Positions 44,042 through 53,185 are shown, numbered from the stretch's first letter. The stretch is 64,000 nt of DNA from CAVZZV01 sp963779845 (GCA_963779845.1 CAVZZV010000005.1:496001-560000); one strand, 5' to 3'. Notes: a model not told the origin generated them from the letters alone. A program made the numbers and translations.

Positions 44042-47000
44042 TTATTTTTTAAAAAGTTCTATTACAAAACTATAACAATAGTCCTGATAAGGGATAGTAT
44101 ATTCTGCATGGGTCTTTGCCCCCCAGGAATTATCGCCGCCAACCCCCATCTGGGCCAGATCTATATGCAGGTAGGTTTCCGGCCTCTCTTTGAGGTCAAT
44201 AGTATGGTAACCGTCCCTTTGCTTCCTGTCGAGATCATCCATCTTGAAATGCAAGGCTGAAAAGCATACATAAGGATCGCCAATAAACTTAATGCCTTCA
44301 CCTGACTCATTGGTCAGGCTTATCCACCGCGTATCCGTCTTATAACCATTTTCCTCCGGTGCGATGTAAGGAACATACTGATCTCTCACCGTCGATTCAT
44401 AAACCCCAACAAAAGCGGATTCTTTTCTGTCGGAATAATTTTCATGGGGCCCTCGTCCGAACCAGGTTAGATTTTCATAACCTTCGGGAAGGGCTAAAGT
44501 CATTCCAAATCTTGGCATGGGGGGCAAATCTTTATTACCTGCCTTGAGACAGCCACTCACCCGTACCTGTCCAGCCTTGTTTATCTCATAATCGAGATAA
44601 TAGAAAGATGACACCTCAGGAATCCAATACTTCACGGACACTTCATAATTGTCTTTATTATTAAGTGTATGGGACATCTCCATCAATTCCGCATTTTTAC
44701 CGGCATGTTTCCAGACTCCCAGTCTCTCCGGCATCCCATTCCCAAAATCATTTTCTATGGGAGCCCTCCAAAAGTTCAGGGCGAGGCCTTCATGCAACAT
44801 TTCTTCTCCTTTATTTTTCAGTGAAGAAAGCCAGCCGTTGGACTTATCGAAGCTGAAGCTTACATTGGAAGCCTCAATACGGATGTAGTCACTGTCATCG
44901 AAGACAGCGATAGCCCCTTTTCCGGGGGGAACAGATGTTTGATTTTCCTGCATAGGGACTGGAATTTCAAACTGCTCAAAAGCAACAATATGACCGGCAG
45001 GCACCATTTCGTCCCCGGCTATCTTAAAGGCGGTAAGATTCAGGAAATATTCTTTGCCGGGTTCTGGCTTAAAGGGAACCATCTGAAGCGAAAAAATACG
45101 TGATTCTCCCGGGGGGACATCTGCACCATTCACCATTCCATCCTGCAAAATTTCTCCCCCGGTTTCCAGTTCCCAATAAATGGCAAATTGATCAAGATTG
45201 ATGAAGTTGAACTTATTTCTGATCTCGATCTCGTCGAAGCTGAATTTCAGCGGTGTGAATTCAATATTTTGAAAAACTTTTTTAACCTCTATCAGTCCCG
45301 GATGTGGGGTACGATCGGGAAACACCAGACCGTTCAGGCAAAATGTCCCGTCGCTTGGGACATCGGCAGGACCAAAATCGCCACCGTAAGCCCAGTATTT
45401 TGTACCTTCCGCAGTATATTTAGCAATGCCCTGATCGACCCAGTCCCAAATGCATCCCCCCTGTAGCTGACGATTGCTTTCGATCACATCCTGGTAATCC
45501 TTGAAATTACCGGTTGAATTTCCCATTGCATGGGCGTATTCACATAATATAAGAGGTTTTTCCTGCACTTCACCAGCATACTTTAACAGATCGTGTATAC
45601 GGGTGTACATGGGACAATAGATATCTGTATTCTTTCCTCCAAGTGCCCGCTCGTACTGGACCGGGCGGCTTGTATCACGCCACTTGATCCAATGGTAGGT
45701 TGTGTCGAAATTGACCCCATCACCCGCTTCATTACCGAGCGACCATATTATTACTGATGGATGGTTCTTGTCCCTCTCTACCATTCTTTTAGTGCGATCG
45801 AGATGGGATTTCCTGAAGACCGGATTGTTTCCCAGGGTCCGGTCAGGTTTATAACCCATCCCATGCGATTCGATGTTGGCCTCATCAATTACATAGAGAC
45901 CGTATTTATCGCATAATTCAAGCCAATAAGGATCATTGGGGTAATGACTTGTCCGAACGGTATTGATATTGTTTTGCTTCATCAGTTGAATGTCCTTCAA
46001 CATTAGTTCCCGCGACACCACATGACCATTGAATTCATCATGTTCATGGCGGTTCACCCCTTTTATGGTAACAGGCTTTCCATTGATCTGCAAAAGCCCG
46101 TGACGCACTTCTGATGTTCGAAAGCCAATATAAGCCCTATAGTAAACGGATTCCATTCCTTTTCCTGATAAATTGAGGACCAGTGTGTAAAGATTTGGAG
46201 TTTCTGCTGTCCATGCCCTGGCTGCAGGAAGGAGTTTTGTAAGTTCGAAATCCTGCTTTACTTCATTTTTAAATTTAAAATCGATCACTTCATCGAAAAG
46301 TTTGGCATTTCCTTGAAGAAGTGTTACCGCGAGTGAATATTTTCCCTTTCCAGCATTAAAATTCCGCACCTCGCCTGTCAATGAAAGCAGACCATCCTGG
46401 TAATTATTGGTTAACGAGGCATTCGCAAAAAAATCATATACCATCACTTTGGGTGAACTATAGAGGTATACATCCCTCTCAATCCCGCTTATCCGCCAAA
46501 AATCCTGACATTCCAGCCATGAGCCATCGGACCATCGGTAAACTTCCAGTGCCAGGCTATTTTCTCCGGGATGAATAAATTCTGTGATATCAAATTCGGC
46601 GGGAGTCTTGCTCCCCTGACTATAACCGACCTTATGCCCGTTTACCCAAATATAAAAAGCAGATTTAACAGCCCCAAGATGAATAAATACCGGTTGACCT
46701 ACCCAGCCTGCGGGAGGCTGGAAACTTCTTCGGTAAGAGCCCACCGGGTTATGATCTGTAGGGATGAGAGGGGGCTTGGGATCATTCGTCCACTCATAGG
46801 TGGTATTAACGTAAATAGGAATCCCATAACCCTGAAGCTCCCAGTTTCCCGGAACATTTATTTCTTCCCAGGATCCGACATCAAATTCATCTTTATAAAA
46901 ATCCATCGGTCTTTCAGAAGGCTTTTCTGAAAAATGGAATTTCCATTTTCCGTTCAGAGAGAGAAAATTTTGGGAAGTCTCCTTCTTTCCTGAAATTGCC

Positions 47001-47164
47001 AGCTCCATATTCTCGAATGGAAAGAGGGTGGTATGAGGATCCAATTTATTGACCTGCACGATATCGGTATTGTTCCATTCTGGAAGTTCCTGTGACTTGA
47101 TCTGAAGCATGACTATGCTAAGGCAAAACAAGAGGAGATTAACCTTGATAATAGGAGATTTCAT
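44042..47164 (-). CDS. Beta-galactosidase, LacZ-type GH2 with signal peptide
   Basis: Start at Met 47164 (MKSPIIKVNLLLFCLSIVML, a signal peptide); an upstream in-frame Met at 47206 would add 14 residues before it. The mature enzyme of about 1020 residues has the five LacZ domains: jelly roll (YRRSFQPPAGWVGQPVFIHL), Ig domain, barrel with GVNRHEHDEFNGHVV, acid/base Glu in WSLGNEAGDG, nucleophile in LILCEYAHAMGNS, and the beta-sandwich small-chain domains (WFGRGPHENYSDRK, HIDLAQMGVGGDNSWG). All active-site marks of LacZ are present. Being secreted, it cuts beta-galactosides in the periplasm. An inverted repeat overlaps the region just upstream of the start. Confidence 0.95.
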   Translation of the reverse strand: MKSPIIKVNLLLFCLSIVMLQIKSQELPEWNNTDIVQVNKLDPHTTLFPFENMELAISGKKETSQNFLSLNGKWKFHFSEKPSERPMDFYKDEFDVGSWEEINVPGNWELQGYGIPIYVNTTYEWTNDPKPPLIPTDHNPVGSYRRSFQPPAGWVGQPVFIHLGAVKSAFYIWVNGHKVGYSQGSKTPAEFDITEFIHPGENSLALEVYRWSDGSWLECQDFWRISGIERDVYLYSSPKVMVYDFFANASLTNNYQDGLLSLTGEVRNFNAGKGKYSLAVTLLQGNAKLFDEVIDFKFKNEVKQDFELTKLLPAARAWTAETPNLYTLVLNLSGKGMESVYYRAYIGFRTSEVRHGLLQINGKPVTIKGVNRHEHDEFNGHVVSRELMLKDIQLMKQNNINTVRTSHYPNDPYWLELCDKYGLYVIDEANIESHGMGYKPDRTLGNNPVFRKSHLDRTKRMVERDKNHPSVIIWSLGNEAGDGVNFDTTYHWIKWRDTSRPVQYERALGGKNTDIYCPMYTRIHDLLKYAGEVQEKPLILCEYAHAMGNSTGNFKDYQDVIESNRQLQGGCIWDWVDQGIAKYTAEGTKYWAYGGDFGPADVPSDGTFCLNGLVFPDRTPHPGLIEVKKVFQNIEFTPLKFSFDEIEIRNKFNFINLDQFAIYWELETGGEILQDGMVNGADVPPGESRIFSLQMVPFKPEPGKEYFLNLTAFKIAGDEMVPAGHIVAFEQFEIPVPMQENQTSVPPGKGAIAVFDDSDYIRIEASNVSFSFDKSNGWLSSLKNKGEEMLHEGLALNFWRAPIENDFGNGMPERLGVWKHAGKNAELMEMSHTLNNKDNYEVSVKYWIPEVSSFYYLDYEINKAGQVRVSGCLKAGNKDLPPMPRFGMTLALPEGYENLTWFGRGPHENYSDRKESAFVGVYESTVRDQYVPYIAPEENGYKTDTRWISLTNESGEGIKFIGDPYVCFSALHFKMDDLDRKQRDGYHTIDLKERPETYLHIDLAQMGVGGDNSWGAKTHAEYTIPYQDYCYSFVIELFKK

Positions 47165-47192
47165 CTGTTTATTATTTATTTTCAGTTTGTCA

Positions 47193-47244
47193 GATGGAAC
47201 ATCCAAATAAACATTTTCGGGGGTATCATCATGGATGTTTCATC
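47193..47244. promoter_or_regulatory. 13-bp inverted repeat upstream of the beta-galactosidase
   Basis: GATGGAACATCCA (47193-47205) and TGGATGTTTCATC (47232-47244) are inverted copies with one mismatch, 26 bp apart, starting 28 bp before the chosen ATG. It could be an operator for a dimeric regulator or a 5' UTR hairpin. The upstream alternative start codon lies inside one arm, which argues for the downstream start. Confidence 0.45.
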
Positions 47245-47292
47245 TAAAATTGTATTTAAAAAAGTAAAGGACTAAAGAGGATCCCGGCTTTA

Positions 47293-48201
47293 TCAACCCC
47301 ATAGGGAGGAGGGATAAATACCCCTTTCAACTAACTTATTTATCATGGCCAGTACCTTTGGCCTGTCTTCCTTATAGGTAACTCCAAACCAATTCTCATC
47401 TGTCTCGAGAACTTTTGTCCTTGCCACCTCTTCCCGGATCATCCGGTTCACAACGATTGGAAGGTATATCTCAGCTTTTGGATCCATGGAATTTTCCTGA
47501 ATAAATCCGTTAAAATATTTTTCCAGGTACTTGAAAAGTCGGGGAGTGTAACCGAACAGGTTCATGGAAACCGGAGTATCCCCGGCGAGTTCAACTTTAT
47601 TACCCTCCTCATCATAGTACACAATTTTCCCGTCGACACGCTCAATTTTCGTGCGTTCCTGGATATCGGTCAGAAATCCCTCAGTATCTGTTGCGCAGAC
47701 TCCGCGGGAAACCGTGCCATGCTCGCTCAGTGTATTTCTTACCGGATAACCGGCCATGCAAAACTCAGCCCTATCCTTTTCCACCGTATGAATAAGGTAA
47801 TCGGCAATTACCTGATAAGCACCCCTTCCATAAAAATCGTCAGCATTAATCACGGCAAAAGGCAGATTGATTTTATCTTTGGCCATTAAAACAGCATGGG
47901 CCGTGCCCCAGGGTTTTTTTCGCTCGGGGGAAATCTGGATTCCTTTTGGAATATCACCGATGCTTTGGACCACATAGTCCACTTCCAGTGAAGGGGGGAA
48001 TTTTTTAACATAGGAAGATTTAAATTCCTCTTCCATGGCTGGAGAAATGACAAAAATAATTTTTCCAAAACCTGCCTTGATGGCATCATAAATTGAATAA
48101 TCTGTTATCGTTTCCCCTGATGGACCAAAACTTTCAGTTTGCTTCATACTCCCATACCTACTGCCGAGTCCTGCGGCAAGAATTAATAATGTTGGCTTCA
48201 T
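47293..48201 (-). CDS. Sugar-phosphate nucleotidyltransferase-family protein
   Basis: 302 residues with the NTP-transferase fold. The nucleotide-binding signature is LILAAGLGSRYGSMKQTESF, a variant of the G-G/S-x-G-T-R-x-x-P-x-x-K pattern; the metal-binding Asp pair is in FAVINADDFYGRGA. GTAHAVLMAKDKI follows the family pattern for the base-binding loop. Such proteins activate a sugar phosphate with NTP; this subgroup in Bacteroidota is often next to a phosphotransferase, absent here, so the substrate is unknown. Monocistronic, with a -7 box 43 bp upstream. Confidence 0.88.
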   Translation of the reverse strand: MKPTLLILAAGLGSRYGSMKQTESFGPSGETITDYSIYDAIKAGFGKIIFVISPAMEEEFKSSYVKKFPPSLEVDYVVQSIGDIPKGIQISPERKKPWGTAHAVLMAKDKINLPFAVINADDFYGRGAYQVIADYLIHTVEKDRAEFCMAGYPVRNTLSEHGTVSRGVCATDTEGFLTDIQERTKIERVDGKIVYYDEEGNKVELAGDTPVSMNLFGYTPRLFKYLEKYFNGFIQENSMDPKAEIYLPIVVNRMIREEVARTKVLETDENWFGVTYKEDRPKVLAMINKLVERGIYPSSLWG

Positions 48202-48243
48202 AATATATATTGTTTAAAAGATTTTACCAGGTATTCATCTATA

Positions 48244-48251
48244 CAAAGATA
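48244..48251 (-). promoter_or_regulatory. -7 box (TATCTTTG) for the nucleotidyltransferase gene
   Basis: Read on the - strand, TATCTTTG matches TAnnTTTG exactly, 43 bp before the ATG at 48201. No clear -33 element is seen. Confidence 0.5.
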
Positions 48252-48429
48252 GCAGCTCTTTTCTTTTGTCCATAAAAAAGGTGATTTTTGTATTTGCAGG
48301 GCATTAGCAATTTCCCCCCGTGGAAGCAATTCTTCAACCCCTATCATGTAAAAATGATTTTAATTTTAGTTCAGGAACTATTCCGGAAAAATTATGATTT
48401 TTGCAAGATGGATAATTATAGTAATATTG

Positions 48430-49182
48430 ATGAAAACAGAAAAAGAAATTAAAGAAGAGTTATTATTCCGTAAGCTGCAACAAAAAGCTGCCAAAACCTG
48501 TAAAAATAATGGATTACTTGCCAGTAACGACCGGGTTCTGGTCGGTTTGTCCGGCGGGAAAGATTCCATGGTATTGCTTGAAATACTCACTTTTCTGAGA
48601 AAGAAACTTCCATTTACCATTGATATTATTGCAGTGCATGTAACCGTAACCGGTGAGGGATTTTCGAATAACGCCGGTTTCCTCGATGAATTCTGCTCCG
48701 GGCTGAACATTCAGCTTCATAAACTTAACATTACCCCTGAGCTTCAAAATCCCACAAAATCTCCTTGTTTTATCTGCTCCTGGCATCGCAGAAAGGCTAT
48801 TTTTGACCTCGGAAAAAAATTGAATTGCAATAAACTTAGTTTTGGCCATCATCGCGATGATGCAGTTAATACCTTCATGATGAATATGCTGTATCACGGA
48901 TCCTTAAGCTCCCTGCCTTACAGTTTAACTATGTTCGATGGAAGGGTAAAACTTATCAGACCCCTGCTAGATATTTGGGAAGAGGAAATCGAAGAATACT
49001 TTATTTTGAAAGACTATCCTTCCGTGCAGAAAGTATGCTCCTATGAGAATTCCACCAAGCGTATGTATGTGAACGATATCCTTAGGAAGATTAACAGGGA
49101 TAATCCAGGGGCAAAAAACAATATTTTTCGGTCCATGGGGAATAGTTATCCTGATTATCTGCCAACGAGGGCACCAATTTAA
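48430..49182 (+). CDS. TtcA-family tRNA thiolation protein
   Basis: 250 residues from the ATG at 48430; upstream in-frame codons are hydrophobic and not conserved-looking. The PP-loop ATP pyrophosphatase motif is VGLSGGKDSMVLLEIL. A CxxC pair (PCFICSWHRRK) and a later Cys (KVCSYENSTKR) correspond to the three Cys ligands of the TtcA iron-sulfur cluster, and FGHHRDDAVNTFMMNML is the family substrate loop. TtcA makes 2-thiocytidine at tRNA position 32. Relatives such as TtuA thiolate other positions, so the exact nucleoside is inferred. mnmD, another tRNA-modification gene, follows 34 bp downstream. Confidence 0.87.
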   Translation: MKTEKEIKEELLFRKLQQKAAKTCKNNGLLASNDRVLVGLSGGKDSMVLLEILTFLRKKLPFTIDIIAVHVTVTGEGFSNNAGFLDEFCSGLNIQLHKLNITPELQNPTKSPCFICSWHRRKAIFDLGKKLNCNKLSFGHHRDDAVNTFMMNMLYHGSLSSLPYSLTMFDGRVKLIRPLLDIWEEEIEEYFILKDYPSVQKVCSYENSTKRMYVNDILRKINRDNPGAKNNIFRSMGNSYPDYLPTRAPI

Positions 49183-49216
49183 AATATCTCTTCTCCGTGT
49201 ACAAGAATCATTTTCG

Positions 49217-49904
49217 ATGAAGAAACCTCTTACTGTCTCTGTAAAAAAAATGGACCGTAAAATCATACTCTCGCAAGACGGCTCGCATACCATGTATGTC
49301 CCAGGTCTGGATGAGCACTATCACTCCAGGAATGGAGCTATCATGGAATCAGAAATCATCTATATTAAAAATGGTCTCAGCTTTTTATCATTGGATAAAA
49401 TAGCAATTTTTGAAGTTGGTTTTGGAACCGGTCTTAATGCATTTTTAAGTATGCTTTTTGCCAGACAAAACAAGGTAGGAATTCGCTACACCGCGATTGA
49501 AAAATATCCCCTGATCCCTGAAGGAATGGATGGGTTTAAACTATTATCGGATGAAAGGAGAAGAAAAGGCTTTTAAATGGCTTCATGAGGTTCCATGGGG
49601 CCAGCAAATTAAATTCGATGATTTTTTTAGTCTTACAAAGATGGAAGATGATCTTATTCAATGGAATTTTCATGAAAAATATGATTTGGTTTATTTCGAT
49701 GCTTTCGCTCCGGGAGTTCAACCTCAGCTTTGGACGGCCGGCATATTTACAAAAATATATGCCGCTATGAAGCCCAATTCAGTCCTGGTGACTTATTCCT
49801 CTAAAGGTTCAGTAAGGAGAATATTGGAGGGAATCGGGTTTATTGTGGAACGCCTGCCCGGTCCTCCCGGTAAAAGACAAATTATGAGAGCGATAAAGTT
49901 ATAA
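49217..49904 (+). pseudogene. mnmD: tRNA 5-methylaminomethyl-2-thiouridine methyltransferase, one frameshift
   Basis: First frame: DRKIILSQDGSHTMYVPGLDEHYHSRNGA, read in two parts, then IAIFEVGFGTGLNAFL (SAM-binding) to YPLIPE. Removing one G at 49523-49524 joins this to the second frame EWMGLNYYRMKGEEKAFKW, then YDLVYFDAFAPGVQPQLW and the C-terminal VTYSSKGSVRRILEGIGF...RLPGPPGKRQIMRA. The merged protein is 228 residues, the size of free-standing MnmD (the methyltransferase half of MnmC). It would complete the mnm5s2U34 modification of tRNA. The FAD domain of MnmC is absent, normal for Bacteroidota. The indel is in a short GGAATGG context. Confidence 0.88.
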
Positions 49905-49966
49905 ATCATTTCAGTGTTATAATTTATTATTGTAAATTCGCCCACAAATAATTTAAAACTTGAATC

Positions 49967-50707
49967 ATGAATAAAAATGTTGTTATTGCAATTGTTGGTA
50001 TTGTTTTCCTGGTAATTGGTTATGTGCTGGGAACTGTTGTTCCTGTCAACTCCATTTCAGGGACCAATTTGAAAACTGAGGTCGACACCTTCGCTTACAG
50101 TATAGGTTATGATACCGGAAACGGGCTCAATACCTACCTCGCCCAAATGAATATTAATGAAGATTTTTCAAAAGAGAACTTCATCAATGGTATCAAAGAC
50201 GGATTTGACACCTCGATGAATTCTGCGGTGAATAAGGAAGATATGCAGATGTTGATCCAGAGCTTTATCATGAAAAAGCAGCAGGAATCACAGGAAAAAG
50301 CGGCAATTGACGCTCAGGGGAATTTGAAAATCGGTGAAGATTTTCTTTCTGAAAACAAAAATAAGGAAGGGATTATCACTACTGAATCCGGTTTGCAGTA
50401 TGAAGTAATCGAAGAGGGTACCGGAGCTACTCCAACCGAGGAAGATACCGTAGTCGTTCATTACACCGGCAGTCTGCTGAACGGTAAAGTTTTTGATAGT
50501 TCAGTGGAAAGAGGCGAACCAGCCACCTTTCCTTTAAACAGGGTGATCCCGGGTTGGACAGAAGCTATTCAACTGATGAAAGAAGGTGGAAAATATAAGT
50601 TTTACATTCCTTCCGAACTGGCTTACGGCGAAAGAGGAGCAGGAGAGGATATTCCCGGTAACTCAACGCTTATTTTTGAGGTTGAGCTGATTGAAGTGAA
50701 AAAATAA
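49967..50707 (+). CDS. FKBP-type peptidyl-prolyl cis-trans isomerase, membrane-anchored
   Basis: 246 residues. An N-terminal membrane helix (residues 4-26) exports or anchors it. The FKBP-N dimerisation domain covers residues 35-125 (YSIGYDTGNGLNTYLAQMNI, with helical Lys/Glu-rich part), and the FKBP domain 140-246 has VVVHYTGSLLNGKVFDSSVE, FPLNRVIPGWTEAIQLM and IPSELAYGERGAG. The catalytic pocket residues (Tyr, Phe, Asp, Trp, Tyr) are in place. It helps fold periplasmic proteins, like FkpA/Mip. Monocistronic; a bidirectional terminator lies 51 bp after the stop. Confidence 0.95.
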   Translation: MNKNVVIAIVGIVFLVIGYVLGTVVPVNSISGTNLKTEVDTFAYSIGYDTGNGLNTYLAQMNINEDFSKENFINGIKDGFDTSMNSAVNKEDMQMLIQSFIMKKQQESQEKAAIDAQGNLKIGEDFLSENKNKEGIITTESGLQYEVIEEGTGATPTEEDTVVVHYTGSLLNGKVFDSSVERGEPATFPLNRVIPGWTEAIQLMKEGGKYKFYIPSELAYGERGAGEDIPGNSTLIFEVELIEVKK

Positions 50708-50757
50708 AAATCCTTCTAATTGGAAGGCTGATATTTTAACTGTTTTTATATTAAGAG

Positions 50758-50787
50758 AAAAAGCTTTGAATAGATTCAAGGCTTTTT
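50758..50787. terminator. Bidirectional terminator hairpin
   Basis: AAAAAGCTTTGAAT, a 2-nt loop, then ATTCAAGGCTTTTT pair over 14 positions with one G-T wobble. The A run on one side and T run on the other allow termination on both strands; here it ends the FKBP gene. Confidence 0.85.
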
Positions 50788-50815
50788 CTTCGTTTTAATT
50801 TCAAAAATCGAGACC

Positions 50816-51220
50816 ATGAGCTTTGATATCACCGGAAAACTGATTGAAAAACAGGACACTGTAGCAGTCAGTGATAAATTCAAAAAGAGAGAATTCATTT
50901 TGGAAACCAAGGAAAGTTCCGGTTCATTTGATTTTACGGAATACATTAAATTCCAGCTTATCATGGACAAATGTTCACTCCTGGATTCATTTCAGACCGG
51001 CGAAGATATCAAGGTTCATTTTAACCTCCGTGGCAGAAAGTGGGAAAAGGATGGCAAGGTGAGTTACTTCACGAACCTGGACGCCTGGAAACTGGAGAAA
51101 ATCTCCGAAGGAAATGCAGCCCCACAGGCAAACCCTTTGCCGCCGGATGAGATCCCAATACCAGGGGAAGATAATTTCTCTTCAGGACAGGGAGTTGATG
51201 TGGACGATTTACCCTTTTGA
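50816..51220 (+). CDS. DUF3127 OB-fold protein with an SSB-like C-terminal tip
   Basis: 134 residues. Residues 1-95 form the DUF3127 domain (MSFDITGKLIEKQDTVAVSD, then FKKREFILET and NLRGRKWEKDGKVSYFTNLD), a predicted small OB-fold. A Pro/Gly/Asn-rich linker follows, and the protein ends VDVDDLPF. That acidic tip with a terminal Pro-Phe is the protein-docking tail of bacterial SSB (typically DDDIPF). The architecture OB-fold, flexible linker, acidic tip is the same as SSB, which suggests a DNA- or RNA-binding protein that docks on SSB partners. Function is otherwise unknown. Terminators flank it on both sides. Confidence 0.88.
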   Translation: MSFDITGKLIEKQDTVAVSDKFKKREFILETKESSGSFDFTEYIKFQLIMDKCSLLDSFQTGEDIKVHFNLRGRKWEKDGKVSYFTNLDAWKLEKISEGNAAPQANPLPPDEIPIPGEDNFSSGQGVDVDDLPF

Positions 51221-51238
51221 GATTTTGTTTAGAAATAA

Positions 51239-51265
51239 AAACCCGGAGGTATATCCCCCGGGTTT
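51239..51265 (+). terminator. Terminator after the DUF3127 gene
   Basis: AAACCCGG and CCGGGTTT pair around an 11-nt loop, 18 bp after the stop; TTT and a T-rich stretch follow. Confidence 0.85.
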
Positions 51266-51403
51266 CATTCCCAATTTTTAACTAACTAAACTATTTATGA
51301 AAAATTGATCAAAAGCCTTATTGAAAAGGATCTGGATTCTTTTCTGCCCACTCTTAATAAACAATTTCAAACATTTAATGATTACAAAACAAAGGAACAT
51401 CAA

Positions 51404-51471
51404 ACCCTAACCCCTTAAGGTACTCTGTTCCGGAATTAATCCTGCAAGACCCTAACCCCTTAAGGTCTTGC
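51404..51471. repeat. Direct repeat CCCTAACCCCTTAAGGT; second copy in a terminator-like hairpin
   Basis: The 17-bp unit occurs at 51405-51421 and again at 51450-51466. In the second copy GCAAGACC (51444-51451) and GGTCTTGC (51464-51471) form an 8-bp stem around it, followed by ATTTTATT. It lies between the convergent DUF3127 and histidine kinase genes and may end transcription. The first copy lacks the flanking stem. The remaining 51266-51400 shows nothing I can support. Confidence 0.7.
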
Positions 51472-51535
51472 ATTTTATTCCTTTTAGAACCAAACAAATT
51501 TAAAATTAAAGATCGCTGTAAAAACTATTCCTTTC

Positions 51536-52390
51536 TTATACGATAATCGTATGAAAAGTTGTCTTTTTTTCCTTATTATTTTTAAAATTTTCCTGATAAT
51601 CGATAGTAAAGTTAAAGGTCGATCCATGATATATATTGGATTCGACCCAAATCTCCCCACCCATCAGCTTTATCAACCCTTTGGAGAGGGTCAGACCGAG
51701 GCCCAGGCCGCTCTGGCTTTCTCCCGGATTTTCCTCGAGCTTTTCAAATTTTTCAAAGATTACTGCACCTCTTTCTGCGAGTATCCCTTTTCCGCTGTCC
51801 TTCACATAAAACTGCAGCTTATCGTCTTCCCTGCGCCGGTAACCAAACTCAATAATCCCCTTACTGGTAAATTTGAATGCGTTATGGAGTAAACTCGACA
51901 GTACCTGAGTAAGCCGGTACGAGTCATTGTTGACCATAAATTCGCCATCCCGTTTATACTGATTGAATAAAAGAACGATGTGGGATTTCCCGGTTTTGTG
52001 CTTGTCAATATTGAAATAATGGTAAACCTGGCGCATCAGGAGGTCGAGATTGAAACTTTCCTTTTTGATCCTCAGTGCGTCAATTTCCAGCAAAGAAACA
52101 TCGATCATGGAATCGACAAGATTGAGAAGGCTGTTGGAATTCAGATTAATGTGCTCCATGTATTCCTCCTTCTTTTCATGAGGGAGGTTCTTATCGATCA
52201 TAAGATTTGAAAAACCCAGGATAGCATTCATCGGAGTTCGAAGCTCGTGAGAAATATTAGACAGGAAGCGTGTTTTCAACTTCTCCGTTTTTTCACTGTT
52301 TTCAAGCAACTTACTCTCGAGGCCCTGAATTTTTTCCTCGAGTTCCATCACATATTTCTGCAGCTCTAAATATTTTGATTTTCCGACCAT
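51536..52390 (-). CDS. Soluble sensor histidine kinase without a visible sensor domain
   Basis: 284 residues. Residues 5-42 form a coiled coil (LQKYVMELEEKIQGLESKL), then the dimerisation/H-box with phospho-His48 in SNISHELRTPMNAILGFSN, the N box LLHNAFKFTSKG, G1 DSGKGI, F box FEKFEKLE and G2 SGLGLGLTLSKGLIKLMGG. All catalytic boxes are complete. There is no membrane helix, PAS or receiver domain, so the signal must come through the coiled coil or a partner. No response regulator is next to it. It lies downstream of the anti-sigma-like TPR gene on the same strand, 51 bp apart, and may belong to the same regulatory locus. Confidence 0.92.
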   Translation of the reverse strand: MVGKSKYLELQKYVMELEEKIQGLESKLLENSEKTEKLKTRFLSNISHELRTPMNAILGFSNLMIDKNLPHEKKEEYMEHINLNSNSLLNLVDSMIDVSLLEIDALRIKKESFNLDLLMRQVYHYFNIDKHKTGKSHIVLLFNQYKRDGEFMVNNDSYRLTQVLSSLLHNAFKFTSKGIIEFGYRRREDDKLQFYVKDSGKGILAERGAVIFEKFEKLEENPGESQSGLGLGLTLSKGLIKLMGGEIWVESNIYHGSTFNFTIDYQENFKNNKEKKTTFHTIIV

Positions 52391-52441
52391 GCCTTATCAC
52401 ACTTGATTCAATCTACACCTTTCCCTGAGGAGCAATACTCG

Positions 52442-53185
52442 CTAGAGGCTCCTCAGTATTTTCCGGGCCTCCTTGCGGTAAATCCCGTCGCCATTTTTCA
52501 CCTTGGTAAACTGGGCAATGGCCTTGTCCTTCTCGTCCATCATTAGATAACAAAAACCCAGGTACCAGTCAGCCTGTTCTATATACAGGTTATCATTATG
52601 TTCAATAACCTTTACGAATGATTCGTTGGCGTCTTTGTAATCTTCGATTTCGAATTGTGAAATGCCGGCGTACAAATGCGATGCTATATTCCTGGGGTTC
52701 AGCCTCAGAACTTCATTGAACAACGGTATTGCTTTAACATACTCCTTGTTATCATAATACATCAGTCCTTCGCGCAATGCTTTATCCAGTTCACTGTTCG
52801 AGGAACGATTTACCAGAGTAACGTCATAAGGCCTGTAAAACTGGCTGACTATCCGGTTGCCCGAGGGATTATTAAAAAGAAGGCCATAAGTTCCAAGACT
52901 AATGGCAATGGCGATCCCTGCCGCTACTGCAAATCTGATCCTCTTTTTGGACGGTTTTCCCGAAATTCTTTCAATTTGCGGGGTAAATTCTTCGTGCAAT
53001 TCATTAAGTTGTGCTCTTAAACTTAATACCTCCCGATCAGAGAGGGCATCCTCTACCTCTCGGTAAAGTTCCAGTTCACTCTGAAGCACCTGATCTTGTG
53101 TCAGGGTCTCCTCAAACCTGGAAAGCTCGTCTATAGACAGTTCTCCATCCAGGTATTTCGAAATTAAATGCCTGCTTTTATCCAT
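52442..53185 (-). CDS. Membrane-anchored anti-sigma-like protein with TPR repeats
   Basis: 247 residues. The first 75 residues are helical and begin MDKSRHLISKYLDGELSIDE, like the cytosolic N-terminus of anti-sigma factors (the Cys/His zinc motif is missing). A single membrane helix covers about residues 86-106 (FAVAAGIAIAISLGTYGLLF). The periplasmic part has three TPR units: ALREGLMYYDNKEYVKAIPL, SHLYAGISQFEIEDYKDANE and WYLGFCYLMMDEKDKAIAQF. This cytosolic anti-sigma-like / membrane / TPR layout in Bacteroidota commonly accompanies an ECF sigma factor and a TPR-CHAT protein, both of which lie nearby (56742-57308 and 53877-56684). Likely transmits an envelope signal to the sigma factor. Confidence 0.8.
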   Translation of the reverse strand: MDKSRHLISKYLDGELSIDELSRFEETLTQDQVLQSELELYREVEDALSDREVLSLRAQLNELHEEFTPQIERISGKPSKKRIRFAVAAGIAIAISLGTYGLLFNNPSGNRIVSQFYRPYDVTLVNRSSNSELDKALREGLMYYDNKEYVKAIPLFNEVLRLNPRNIASHLYAGISQFEIEDYKDANESFVKVIEHNDNLYIEQADWYLGFCYLMMDEKDKAIAQFTKVKNGDGIYRKEARKILRSL

